From the NCBI GenBank assembly GCA_965248855.1, contig CBDFKQ010000026.1, positions 62,001-126,000 of the forward strand: a stretch of DNA of 64,000 nt, read 5' to 3'. This DNA is from CBDFKQ01 sp965248855. Its GTDB lineage: Bacteria; Bacteroidota; Bacteroidia; Cytophagales; 172606-1. A program made the position numbers and the translations under genes. The notes under the pieces are model-generated. The model saw only the letters and a list, made by a program, of their open reading frames with translations. It made no database searches and had not been told where the DNA came from. Shown here piece by piece: positions 9,456-19,100 of the stretch; position 1 is the stretch's first letter, and the number at the start of each line of letters is the position of its first letter.

Positions 9456-10712
9456 TCAACGTTTTTCTATTAAAATCAGGCGAAGCATATTCAATAATGA
9501 ATTGGATATTAAATTTATATTTAATTCTCTTTGCCTGAAAAACTGTACCTTTTTAGCAATTGTTTTTTCGCCATCAGCATAAGCCAGCCAAACTGTACCT
9601 ACAGGTTTCTCTTCAGTTCCTCCATCCGGGCCAACTATCCCGGTATCGGCAATACCGATATTTGTCCCAAATTTTTTTCTTATTCCTTCGGCCATTTCTT
9701 TTGCAGTTTCTTCGCTTACTGCACCATATTTATTAATTGTTTCTGCGTCAACGCCAAGTACGTTTATCTTTATTTTATTATCATAAGCTACTACACTGCC
9801 GGAATAATATTTAGAACAACCGGCTACCTTAGTAATTAAATATGACGTATGTCCTCCTGTGCAGCTTTCGGCTATTGCAAGTGTTTTTCCTTTTTCAATT
9901 AATAATTTACCTATTGCACTTTCAATTTCTTCATTATTAAAACCGTAAACGTTTTCAGAAATTAAAGGCAGAAGTTTATTTATTTCAGTTTCCACATCCC
10001 TTTTTAATTTCTCTTCATCATCCCCGGATGCAGTTAATCTAAGTCTTACTTGTCCGCTTGATGGTAAATAAGCCAATTTAATATGCTCCGGTAATCCATC
10101 TTCCCAATCAGTAATTTTATCTGCTAAATAGGATTCTCCGATGCCAATCGTACGAATGAATTTATGATAAAAAATAGGGGTATTAAAAAATGATTTAAGT
10201 CTTTGTAAAATTTCAGTATTCATCAAGCCTTCCATCTCTTTGGGTACTCCCGGAAGAGAAACAAAAATTTTTCCTTTATTTTCAAACCACATTCCCGGAG
10301 CAGTGCCAAATTTATTCGAAATGAATGTGCAATTTTCAGGTAAAAAAGCCTGACTTCTATTAGTTTCCGTAAGCTCTCTGCCAATTTGAATAAAAAAGCC
10401 TGTAACATCTTCCAAAGCCTCCTTATTTAATTTTAATTCACAATTAAAATATTCAGCAAGGGTATGCTTGGTAATATCATCTTTTGTAGGTCCTAAACCT
10501 CCTGTCATTATTATAACATTTGCTCGAGATGCTGCCTCTTTTAATATTTCTAAAATTTTTTCTTTTTGATCACCAACCGATGATTTTCTGACGGTTTTAA
10601 TACCGATTTTATCTAACTCGGCACTTATAAAGCGGGTATTGGTATCTGTTATTTGGCCGTACAAAATTTCATCACCAATAGTAATGATTTCAGCCAGAAT
10701 TGATGTATTCAT
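9456..10712 (-). CDS. cinA: CinA family nicotinamide-nucleotide amidohydrolase
   Basis: 418 residues, the full two-domain form. The N-terminal MoCF-like domain (about 1-170) starts AEIITIGDEILYGQITDTNT and has MTGGLGPTKDDITK. The C-terminal PncC domain (about 258-415) has ESCTGGHTSYLITKVAGCS and a NIGIADTGIVGPDGGT segment. PncC domains deamidate nicotinamide mononucleotide, and the N-terminal domain hydrolyses ADP-ribose-type compounds in some relatives. It lies 88 bp upstream of E2 on the same strand and may be read together with it. Confidence 0.93.
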   Translation of the reverse strand: MNTSILAEIITIGDEILYGQITDTNTRFISAELDKIGIKTVRKSSVGDQKEKILEILKEAASRANVIIMTGGLGPTKDDITKHTLAEYFNCELKLNKEALEDVTGFFIQIGRELTETNRSQAFLPENCTFISNKFGTAPGMWFENKGKIFVSLPGVPKEMEGLMNTEILQRLKSFFNTPIFYHKFIRTIGIGESYLADKITDWEDGLPEHIKLAYLPSSGQVRLRLTASGDDEEKLKRDVETEINKLLPLISENVYGFNNEEIESAIGKLLIEKGKTLAIAESCTGGHTSYLITKVAGCSKYYSGSVVAYDNKIKINVLGVDAETINKYGAVSEETAKEMAEGIRKKFGTNIGIADTGIVGPDGGTEEKPVGTVWLAYADGEKTIAKKVQFFRQRELNINLISNSLLNMLRLILIEKR

Positions 10713-10750
10713 GCTCGTGTAGAATGGTTTTGACCCGTAAACGTACTAAT

Positions 10751-10807
10751 AAAAAAACAATCCGATGTAAAAATGGTTTTCATTTTTACATCGGATTGTT
10801 TTTTTAT
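10751..10807 (-). terminator. Strong long hairpin terminator
   Basis: Nearly 20-bp perfect arms (CAATCCGATGTAAAAATG and its complement) with A- and T-runs on either side. It lies between the hypothetical gene at 10823 and cinA, both on the minus strand, and stops readthrough into cinA. Confidence 0.9.
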
Positions 10808-10822
10808 TTCCTATAAAAGTTT

Positions 10823-11227
10823 TTAAAAAGTAATCTCAACAAGTTTAATTTTGCCTGCTTTTGATTGTTTTCCTTTTTCGTAATAAAAAATAGAAAGTTT
10901 TTCATCTTCACCCAATTTATCATAAAAAGAATCTGCCTTAAATGACATACCCTGACTGATATCTTTACCTTCGAAAGAATATTTTTTTAAAACAATACCT
11001 TCTTTATTAACAACTTCTATAAATCTGTAATTAACAGATTTACTTGTGTTTAAATACTCAATTTTAAATTCTGTATTTTTTGATAAGAGTTCTAATTTAA
11101 TATTATCAGCCGTAACTATTTTATCATTAATTTGAATTTTCCAATTCGTAAGCGTTTCGTTATTGTAGTTTTTAAACGAACTTAAAATTAATAAAATGGC
11201 AATTGAACAAAATATATTCTTTATCAT
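10823..11227 (-). CDS. Small secreted hypothetical protein
   Basis: 134 residues. An N-terminal hydrophobic segment (IFCSIAILLILSSF) suggests export. The remainder is a Lys/Glu-rich beta-type domain (TNWKIQINDKIVTADNIKLE... KAGKIKLVEITF) without a motif I recognise. It is a single gene with a strong terminator behind it. Confidence 0.6.
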   Translation of the reverse strand: MIKNIFCSIAILLILSSFKNYNNETLTNWKIQINDKIVTADNIKLELLSKNTEFKIEYLNTSKSVNYRFIEVVNKEGIVLKKYSFEGKDISQGMSFKADSFYDKLGEDEKLSIFYYEKGKQSKAGKIKLVEITF

Positions 11228-11603
11228 AATCGTAATAATCTACTAATTAAAAAAGCTCTTCTAATAAAATTAAAACTTGATAATATATAATTTTAGATAT
11301 TAAAATCTTGAAAAAATTATAAAGAATCAATAAATTATAGTAATTTTATCGATTGACATAAATGTAATAACTTTTTAATAATATCAAAACAAAAAAATTA
11401 TTTTTTTTGATATATATTGAAGTTCCCGGGTTATCATAGTTATAGGCCTGTCCTCAATCCAAGAAACAAATGGAGTATTTTCTCCTCCATAGATCTCAAT
11501 TTATGAAATAGATGAGACATTCTTATCAAGCACGTTTGAAAAATAATTTATAATTATATAAATATTTTATTGGATATTTGAAGTTATTTAATGATAATAC
11601 CTA
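11228..11603. other. Intergenic region, divergent promoters
   Basis: 376 bp between the minus-strand hypothetical gene and the hybrid sensor gene. It is very AT-rich, with short hairpins around 11481-11500 (GGAG...CTCC). It must hold both promoters, but I see no clear consensus and no ORF. Confidence 0.5.
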
Positions 11604-14600
11604 ATGTTAATAAAGAAATTAGTTAGTATTTTTTTACTAATGAATATCACTTTTATTTCCGCACAGCATTTAAATTTTGAACAAATAAGCTTAGAACAAG
11701 GATTAAGTAATAGCCTGGTAAATTCCATCTTACAGGATAAACAAGGATTTATTTGGATAGGTACAGAATCGGGGCTTAACAAATTTGACGGTTATAATTT
11801 TAAAGTTTTTAACACCGACCCGGATAATCCTTTTAGCATCCAGGGTAGAATTATTAAAAACTTATTTGAAGACAGTAAAGGCCTTATCTGGATTAGTTTT
11901 TTAACAGGTGGTTTAAGTTATTATGATCCTAAAACGGAGAAATTTCTCAACTTTCTTGCCAATAAAAATTTAAAAGATGGCCTTTCGGATAATATTATCA
12001 ATACTATTTTTGAAGATAGGCGCGGCAATGTATGGATAGGTACTAACAATGGTCTAAATAAGTTTGAAAGGAAAAATAATACTTTTTACCATTATTTTAA
12101 TTCAAAAACGAATCCTAATAGTATCATTAATAATGAGATAATAACTATTTACGAAGATAAAAGAGGAAGTATTTGGATAGGTACCCGATTGGGGTTAAGT
12201 ATCTATAATTACAAAACCAATAATTTTTTATCATTTATTATTCAAAAGTCATCTCAATATGAGCCCGACACGCTGTCTGGCAATTCCTATACGTCAATTA
12301 TACAAGATAAAAAAGGCTCTTATTGGATTGGCACCCGAAGCCATGGTGTATTTTATTGCAATTCGTTTCCTAAAAACGCCAATGATTTTAAAGCCTTTAA
12401 TGCAAAATCAATCTATAATGTGGATTATATTTTAGAATCACCCGGTGGAGTTATCTGGATAGCTCATTCACATGGTCTTAGCCTGATTGAACAAAAGAGT
12501 ATATCCAATTATAAAATAACTAACCTCTTCCACTCTAGTGATTATAGAGATTTCAATGGAGATTCACGCGTTAGTTCTTTAAAAGAAGATAGCAAGGGAA
12601 ATATGTGGGTTGCCCTTGAAGGAAATAATTTTAATTTATTCCGCATCGATAAAAACCTTCAGATAGAATCTGTTTCAAACCAAAAGTCGTACAAAGACAT
12701 CGTAAAAAACAAAAATGTATTATGCCTGTTCGAGGATAAATTTGGCGTAATGTGGATCGGATTGGAAAAAGGAGGAATAGTTAAATGTGATTTAAACGGA
12801 AAGCCATTCGAAAAAATAAGTTTGACAGATAAAAATGAACTGCCTAAAGATGTAGTTTATTCCATATATGTAGATTTGAATGAAACATGTTGGATTGGAA
12901 CTGCAAACGGCTTAGTAAGATTAAATAAAGAAGGCAATAATATTAAAAGGTACACGCAAACTATTGGTTGTAAAAACTGCCCGGCAGGTAAGTCAGTCGC
13001 CACCATTTCACAAGATAAAAAGGGTTATATATGGCTTGGATTTCACGATTCACAAATAAGCAGGTTTGACCCGAAAACGGAAGAGTTTACCAACTTTATT
13101 TATGATCCTCTGAAAAGCGCAAGCAATGTTGGCTGGGCTGTAAGAAAAATTATCCCTGATTTAAATGGCGATTTATGGTTTAGCTCTTTTTCGGCCGGTT
13201 TAACTAAAATGAATGTCTCCCAAGGTAATTTTTTTAATTATTCAAGCAGGCAATTACCATGGAAAAATGCCAATGCCATCTCAGACTCACGTAATCACTT
13301 AGTTAGTAACTACATAACCTGTATGTTGGCGGATGGAGATACTATAATTTGGATTGGTAGTTTAAGCGAAGGCCTGGATAAGTTTAACCTCAAAACTAAA
13401 TCTTTTGAACATTTTAAAAAACTGCGTGAAAAGGTCAATACAATCTCCAGTAATGAAATTAGTTCATTGTATCGCAGTCAAAAAGGCCAACTTTGGATCG
13501 GTACAGGTGGAGGTGGTTTGTGCCTGATGAATGAAAAAGAAAAGACATTTATTCATTATACAGTTAAAAACGGCCTGTCCAATAATACTATAACAGGAAT
13601 AACAGAAGATACTCGAGGGTTTTTATGGTTAAGTACCGTTAACGGTATAAGCTGTTTTGATCCCTTAAGTAAGGTTTTTCATAACTTTTCTAAAGAAGAT
13701 GGCTTAGAAACTGATGAGTTCAATTCAAATGCCATATTTAAGACAAAAGATGGAAAGGTTTACCTTGGAGGGAATAATGGAATTATAGCCTTCTTCCCCG
13801 AAAAGATAATTAATAATCCTTTCAAACCAAATGCAGTAATTACGGGATTTAGAATTTATAATAGGCTTATTCATGCGGGTGACACCTTAAATAAGCATAC
13901 TATATTAAATCAGGCTATTAATTATACTGAAAAATTAACTTTAAAATACGATGAAGATGATATTACATTCGAATTCGCTGCTTTGCATTATGCGGTACCC
14001 AAAAAAAATAAGTTAAAATATAAACTCGAAGGTTACGATAAGGAATGGAAGTATACTGATTATAAAGAACTGTTCGCAACCTACACTAAGCTTCCGGCAG
14101 GCAAATATGTATTTAAGGTTATGGCCGGCAATAATGATGGTATTTGGAGTGATAAAGAAATAAATCTTCAACTCGAAATTTTACCACCCTGGTGGGAAAC
14201 GGTATGGTTCAAATCCATGGTTATATTTATTTTAACAGGTGCTGTATTATTTGCTTACCGCCAAAGGATTAAAAACCTTCAACGAAGGCAGATAATTTTA
14301 GAAAACAAAATAGAACTCAGAACTCAACATCTAAAAAACGCGAATGAAGAAATCGGCAGACAAAAAGATGAAATAATAACAATTTCCGAAAAGCTACATG
14401 ACGCTGATAATATAAAAATAAATTTTTTTACTAATATATCACATGAATTCAGAACGCCTTTAACGATTATATTAAGTACTTTAAGCAAATTACAAAAAGC
14501 AGAAACCGGTAAAACTTTTAGTATTACGGATGATTATGGAATGATTAATCGTAATGCACTGCGCTTACTAAAACTTACCAACCAATTACTTGATTTTAGA

Positions 14601-15959
14601 AAAATTGATCAGGAATTATATAAAATTAAAGTCGAAGAAACAGTAATAAGTGATTTTATAAGTAATTTGATTTCGGAATTTATTCCATTGTCAGCCAAAT
14701 CTAACATCGATTTGATTTTTCAAGTGCCTGATTCTCCTGTTATAGGCTTTATAGATAGGGATTGCGTAGAAAAAATTCTTTTTAACCTGCTTTCTAATGC
14801 TATTAAATATACACCCGACGGCGGAAAAATTGTTTGTGCATTATCAGTAAATCATCAAACATTACAAATAAACATTATCGATACAGGTATTGGTGTATCC
14901 CGGAAAGATATTCCTTATCTGTTCGACCGTTTTTTTGAGGTTAAAGATAAAAATTTTCAAAGATTTGAGTCAACAGGATTGGGTTTAGCTTTTGCCAAGC
15001 AATTAGCATTTCTACATAAAGGCGATATAAAAGTAATCAGTGAGCCGGGTAAGGGCTCTACGTTCACCGTTACTTTGAGTATTTCAAGAGAAAACTTTGA
15101 TTTAGATGAGATAAGTTCAGGAGAAATTGAAAATTCAATACTGCCAATCTTAAGCGTTGATGATAAGAATGTTGATGCGATAACTTTTAATGATTTAAAT
15201 AATTCCGAAAAGCCTTTATTACTAATTGCTGAGGACAACCAAGACTTGCGTTTGTTGATAACACAGGAAATGGAACAAGAATACCGAATTATAGTTTGTA
15301 CAAACGGACTTAGTGCTTATGAGCAAGCCCAATTAAGGTTTCCTGATGCCATATTAAGTGATATTATGATGCCGGGGATGGATGGCATAGAACTATGCAG
15401 GAATATAAAATCTTTTGAAACTACAAGCCACATACCTGTAATTCTGCTTACAGCGCGTTCTTCAACAGAAAATATTATTGAAGGGCTAGACACAGGCGCC
15501 GACGATTATATTTCCAAACCTTTTAATATTGATATCCTCAAAGCAAGGTTGCGTAATATAATTATTCAACGCAAAAAATTAAGGGGGCAATTTATTAATG
15601 AACCGGAAAAGGATATTATTACACTTGCAAACAATAAAACTGATCTGGATTTTATTAACAGGCTTACCGATATTATAGAAGCTGAGATCAACAACCCGGA
15701 TTTAGATGGAGATTATTTGGCAAAAGCATTGGGTATTAGTAAGAGTGGCTTATATAAAAAGGTGAATGCTCTTGCTGATGTCTCTATTAACATTTTTATA
15801 CGTAATTACAGGTTAAAAAAATCCCTCGAGCTTATTAAAAACAGCGACTCTAACATTTCCGAAATCGCTTATCAACTCGGCTTCAACAGCCCCGGTTATT
15901 TTTCCAGATGCTTCTCCGAATATTTTGGATTTGCACCCACAAAAGTTAAAAGGCAATGA
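11604..15959 (+). CDS. Hybrid two-component system sensor/AraC regulator (HTCS)
   Basis: 1451 residues in one chain, typical of Bacteroidota polysaccharide sensors. It starts with a signal peptide (cleaved near ISAQ), then many beta-propeller repeats (about 25-760, each with an xxWIGT-type core), a Y_Y_Y domain (about 785-860) and one membrane helix (about 866-890). The histidine kinase has SHEFRTPL with H947, a HATPase with NLLSNAIKYTPDGG, and DTGIGVSRKD. The receiver has acceptor D1253 in SDIMMPGMDG and the conserved Lys in ISKPF. The C-terminus is an AraC-type helix-turn-helix (ISEIAYQLGFNSPGYFSRCF). It probably senses a glycan in the periplasm and controls the GH74-like gene that follows. 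No SusC/SusD pair is nearby. Confidence 0.95.
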   Translation: MLIKKLVSIFLLMNITFISAQHLNFEQISLEQGLSNSLVNSILQDKQGFIWIGTESGLNKFDGYNFKVFNTDPDNPFSIQGRIIKNLFEDSKGLIWISFLTGGLSYYDPKTEKFLNFLANKNLKDGLSDNIINTIFEDRRGNVWIGTNNGLNKFERKNNTFYHYFNSKTNPNSIINNEIITIYEDKRGSIWIGTRLGLSIYNYKTNNFLSFIIQKSSQYEPDTLSGNSYTSIIQDKKGSYWIGTRSHGVFYCNSFPKNANDFKAFNAKSIYNVDYILESPGGVIWIAHSHGLSLIEQKSISNYKITNLFHSSDYRDFNGDSRVSSLKEDSKGNMWVALEGNNFNLFRIDKNLQIESVSNQKSYKDIVKNKNVLCLFEDKFGVMWIGLEKGGIVKCDLNGKPFEKISLTDKNELPKDVVYSIYVDLNETCWIGTANGLVRLNKEGNNIKRYTQTIGCKNCPAGKSVATISQDKKGYIWLGFHDSQISRFDPKTEEFTNFIYDPLKSASNVGWAVRKIIPDLNGDLWFSSFSAGLTKMNVSQGNFFNYSSRQLPWKNANAISDSRNHLVSNYITCMLADGDTIIWIGSLSEGLDKFNLKTKSFEHFKKLREKVNTISSNEISSLYRSQKGQLWIGTGGGGLCLMNEKEKTFIHYTVKNGLSNNTITGITEDTRGFLWLSTVNGISCFDPLSKVFHNFSKEDGLETDEFNSNAIFKTKDGKVYLGGNNGIIAFFPEKIINNPFKPNAVITGFRIYNRLIHAGDTLNKHTILNQAINYTEKLTLKYDEDDITFEFAALHYAVPKKNKLKYKLEGYDKEWKYTDYKELFATYTKLPAGKYVFKVMAGNNDGIWSDKEINLQLEILPPWWETVWFKSMVIFILTGAVLFAYRQRIKNLQRRQIILENKIELRTQHLKNANEEIGRQKDEIITISEKLHDADNIKINFFTNISHEFRTPLTIILSTLSKLQKAETGKTFSITDDYGMINRNALRLLKLTNQLLDFRKIDQELYKIKVEETVISDFISNLISEFIPLSAKSNIDLIFQVPDSPVIGFIDRDCVEKILFNLLSNAIKYTPDGGKIVCALSVNHQTLQINIIDTGIGVSRKDIPYLFDRFFEVKDKNFQRFESTGLGLAFAKQLAFLHKGDIKVISEPGKGSTFTVTLSISRENFDLDEISSGEIENSILPILSVDDKNVDAITFNDLNNSEKPLLLIAEDNQDLRLLITQEMEQEYRIIVCTNGLSAYEQAQLRFPDAILSDIMMPGMDGIELCRNIKSFETTSHIPVILLTARSSTENIIEGLDTGADDYISKPFNIDILKARLRNIIIQRKKLRGQFINEPEKDIITLANNKTDLDFINRLTDIIEAEINNPDLDGDYLAKALGISKSGLYKKVNALADVSINIFIRNYRLKKSLELIKNSDSNISEIAYQLGFNSPGYFSRCFSEYFGFAPTKVKRQ

Positions 15960-15985
15960 TAATATGCTTTCTTAGATAATATGGC

Positions 15986-16072
15986 GATATTAATATATAA
16001 TCTAAGGATAATAATATTATGTAAATTCTAAGATATTATAAACTAGTGATAGTAATATATAATCTGGTGATA
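15986..16072 (+). promoter_or_regulatory. 25-bp direct repeat before the GH74-like gene, candidate HTCS site
   Basis: Copies at 15986-16010 and 16048-16072 share 21 of 25 bases (core TAATATATAATCT flanked by GATA). They lie in the short AT-rich gap between the regulator and its likely target. Binding by the AraC-type domain is inference. Confidence 0.45.
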
Positions 16073-16128
16073 GTACTACTATTTAACATAAATTAATATT
16101 GTATGTATTTTAATTAACTATTATTATC

Positions 16129-19100
16129 ATGAAAAAGATTAATCAAAATCAGTATTGGCGAAATGCCAAACTGTATTTTATGAGACTTACAAAAGCTCAT
16201 GAGTTTATCAATTTTATTCCCCTTAAAAATATTTTAAAGGTCGGAATATCTGTTTTAGTTTTATTTTTTACAGCCATTGTCAGTTCTTATGCACAATATG
16301 GAGACATTTCGGGCACCTCTACAGCAAAGACGCTTAAAATCGGAGGCGGTGGATGGATGACAGGTATGCACATCAATCCGAGTGGTACCCCTGTGGTGGC
16401 ACGAACCGATGTAGGGACACCCGTAATTTGGAATGAAGCAACTAAAACATGGACAAACCTGGTAACCACTAAGACGATGCCTGCCGGTTATGCTCTGGAT
16501 AATCTGGATGTGGGTTCCGGTAAAAATAGTTTTGGTGGTGCTGTCAGCGTTGTGTCAGATCCATCTAATGGTAATACCCTTTATATGGCTTATAGTGATA
16601 CGAAAAACAATTGGCAGGAAGGATGCATTTTTAAAAGTACGGACCAGGGAAAGAATTGGAGTGTAACTGGCCTGTGTGGCTTCACAGCCTTGCCTAATAC
16701 TGACGGGCCTAAAACTCAGGGCGAAAAACTTTGTGTGGATCCCAACAACCCTAATGTGGTTTATTTTGGATCAAGTGCACAGGGTTTGTACCGAACTGAT
16801 AATGGTGGAACTGCTTGGAATACTGTGTCCGATGTGTCTAAGGGTGATGAAAGTATTTTTGGTATCGGTATGGTTATAATTGATGGCAGCAGTGGCACTA
16901 CCACCAGAAACGGAGTGACAGTAACTAAAAATGTTTACGCTACTCTTCATAATAAAGGGGTGTACCAAAGCACCGACGGAGGAGCGACATTTCATCTGAT
17001 GACCGGTTATACGGTAGGTAGGATAGACGATGCCGAAGTGGTAAACAATGTACTGGTAATTGCTTCTAACAAAGAGGTTTGGAAGTATAAAAATGGAACG
17101 TGGACGAATATTTCATCAGGAACCAGCAGTGTAGTTGAAGTTGCCCTTGATCCCAATAATACCGACAGGATTTTTGCTTTCAGCGAAGGCGGAGGTACCA
17201 TCTACCGTACTACAGATGGAGGTGCAACCGGTTTTCAGACAATAAACAGAGCCACTACCGCTACTGATGTGCCATGGTTAGCCTGGATTGATACCGGTTG
17301 GCTATCTGTTGGTGCGGTTCAGTTCGACCCTAAAACTTCGGGTGAACTTTGGTTTGCCGAAGGAACAGGTATGTGGAGAAGTACCGAAATTACGGGAAGC
17401 ACGCTTACTTGGAACAATGTAAGTGCAGGTATTGAAAACATGGTAGCTAATGATGTAGTTGCTCCTCCCGGTGGTGTACCAATCACTGCCTTCTGGGATC
17501 AGAAACTTTTTTACAAAGACAACTTGGATACTTATCCGACAGAAAAAAAGCCCAATAAGGTTTTTGGTTCTTGTTGGGATTTGGATTATGTAGAAAAGAA
17601 TCCGCTTCAAATTGTAGCTCTGATAGACGACCATACCGGTTCTCATGCCCCTGCAAGGTCAAGCGGTTATTCTCTGGATGGAGGAAAGACCTGGAACATG
17701 TTCAGTGCTCTTTCAAACGGTACGGCTCCAAGTGGCATGCAATATGGAAATATGGCTGTATCATCCAATAATCTTGATAACATAGTATGGCTTCCATCCA
17801 GTAAGGGTATGCCTTATTATACTAAAGACAGAGGGGCTACCTGGTATCAGGTAAATGAAGGAAGCAATTCAACAGATGGCGGGCACCATGCTTATTATAG
17901 TAATAAGGAAGTGTTACAATCTGATAGGGTAACAGACGGCACGTTTTATATCTATAACTGGAATTACGGATTTTATAAGAGTACCAATGGCGGAGAAAGC
18001 TGGGTGCAATCAGCAAACAACCCACCTTTAGGTGCCTGGAACGCTATTGTACGAACTGTGCCCGGTAAGGCGGGGCATTTGTTTTGGGCCAGTGGCTACA
18101 ACAGTAAAAAACCTCTTTACCACTCAGTTGATGGTGGTGATACCTGGACTAAATCTTCAAATGTGGATGCCACTTACATGATCGCTTTAGGTAAAACGGC
18201 AACCAATGCCTCTTATCCTACGCTCTTCCTGTATGGAATTATTAATGGACAGGAAGGTTTGTTTCGTTCAACTGACGAAGGGGCCAACTGGGACTTTGTT
18301 ACGGCAGCTGTAGATGGTTCTTTTGATACTCCCACAGCCATGGATGGGGATAAAGATATTTATGGAAGGGTATATATCGGTTATACAGGTTCCAGCTTTA
18401 AATATGTAGATGCGAACGGTACTTCAACCGTCACTACTGTAACTAAGGGTAATGGAACTGGTATTACAGGCTCCTATTTTAACTCCATAGACCTTACAGG
18501 TACTCCCGTTGTCAGAAATGATGATAACATTAGTTTTGACTGGAGCACCAATGGCCCGGCGGTTGGAAGCCTTGGCACAACTAATTTTTCGGTACGATGG
18601 ACCGGTAAAATAGAAGCTCCTGTTGACGGAAGTTATACTTTCAGGACTTACAGTGACGATGGGATCAGAGTGTGGATAAATGGAACAAAGATTATTGATG
18701 CATGGATAGACCAAGGTGCCGGTAACCCAAATGTGAGTACCGCAATCACTTTATCAGCTAACACTAAATATGATATTAAAGTGGAGTATTATCAAGGCGG
18801 AGGTGCTGCATCTGCTAAACTTGAATGGAATTATCCGGGACACGGATACACAGGAGTACCTAAGGACAGGCTTTACCCTGATGGTACCGTTTCAACAGTA
18901 TCTGTTACAGGCGTTGCTGTCAACCCTACTTCAACAAGTATTGCTGTGAATGGGACACAACAGCTTACTGCTACCGTTTCTCCGTCTAATGCAAGCAATT
19001 CATCGGTAAGTTGGTCTTCAAGTAATACTTCAGTGGCCACAGTTGGTTCAAGCGGCTTGGTTACAGGTGTTGCTGCCGGTTCTGCTACTATTACTGCTAC

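Noticed and set aside
14957..15238. Minus-strand 93-residue ORF in the HTCS gene
   Set aside because: Shadow of the kinase/receiver coding sequence.
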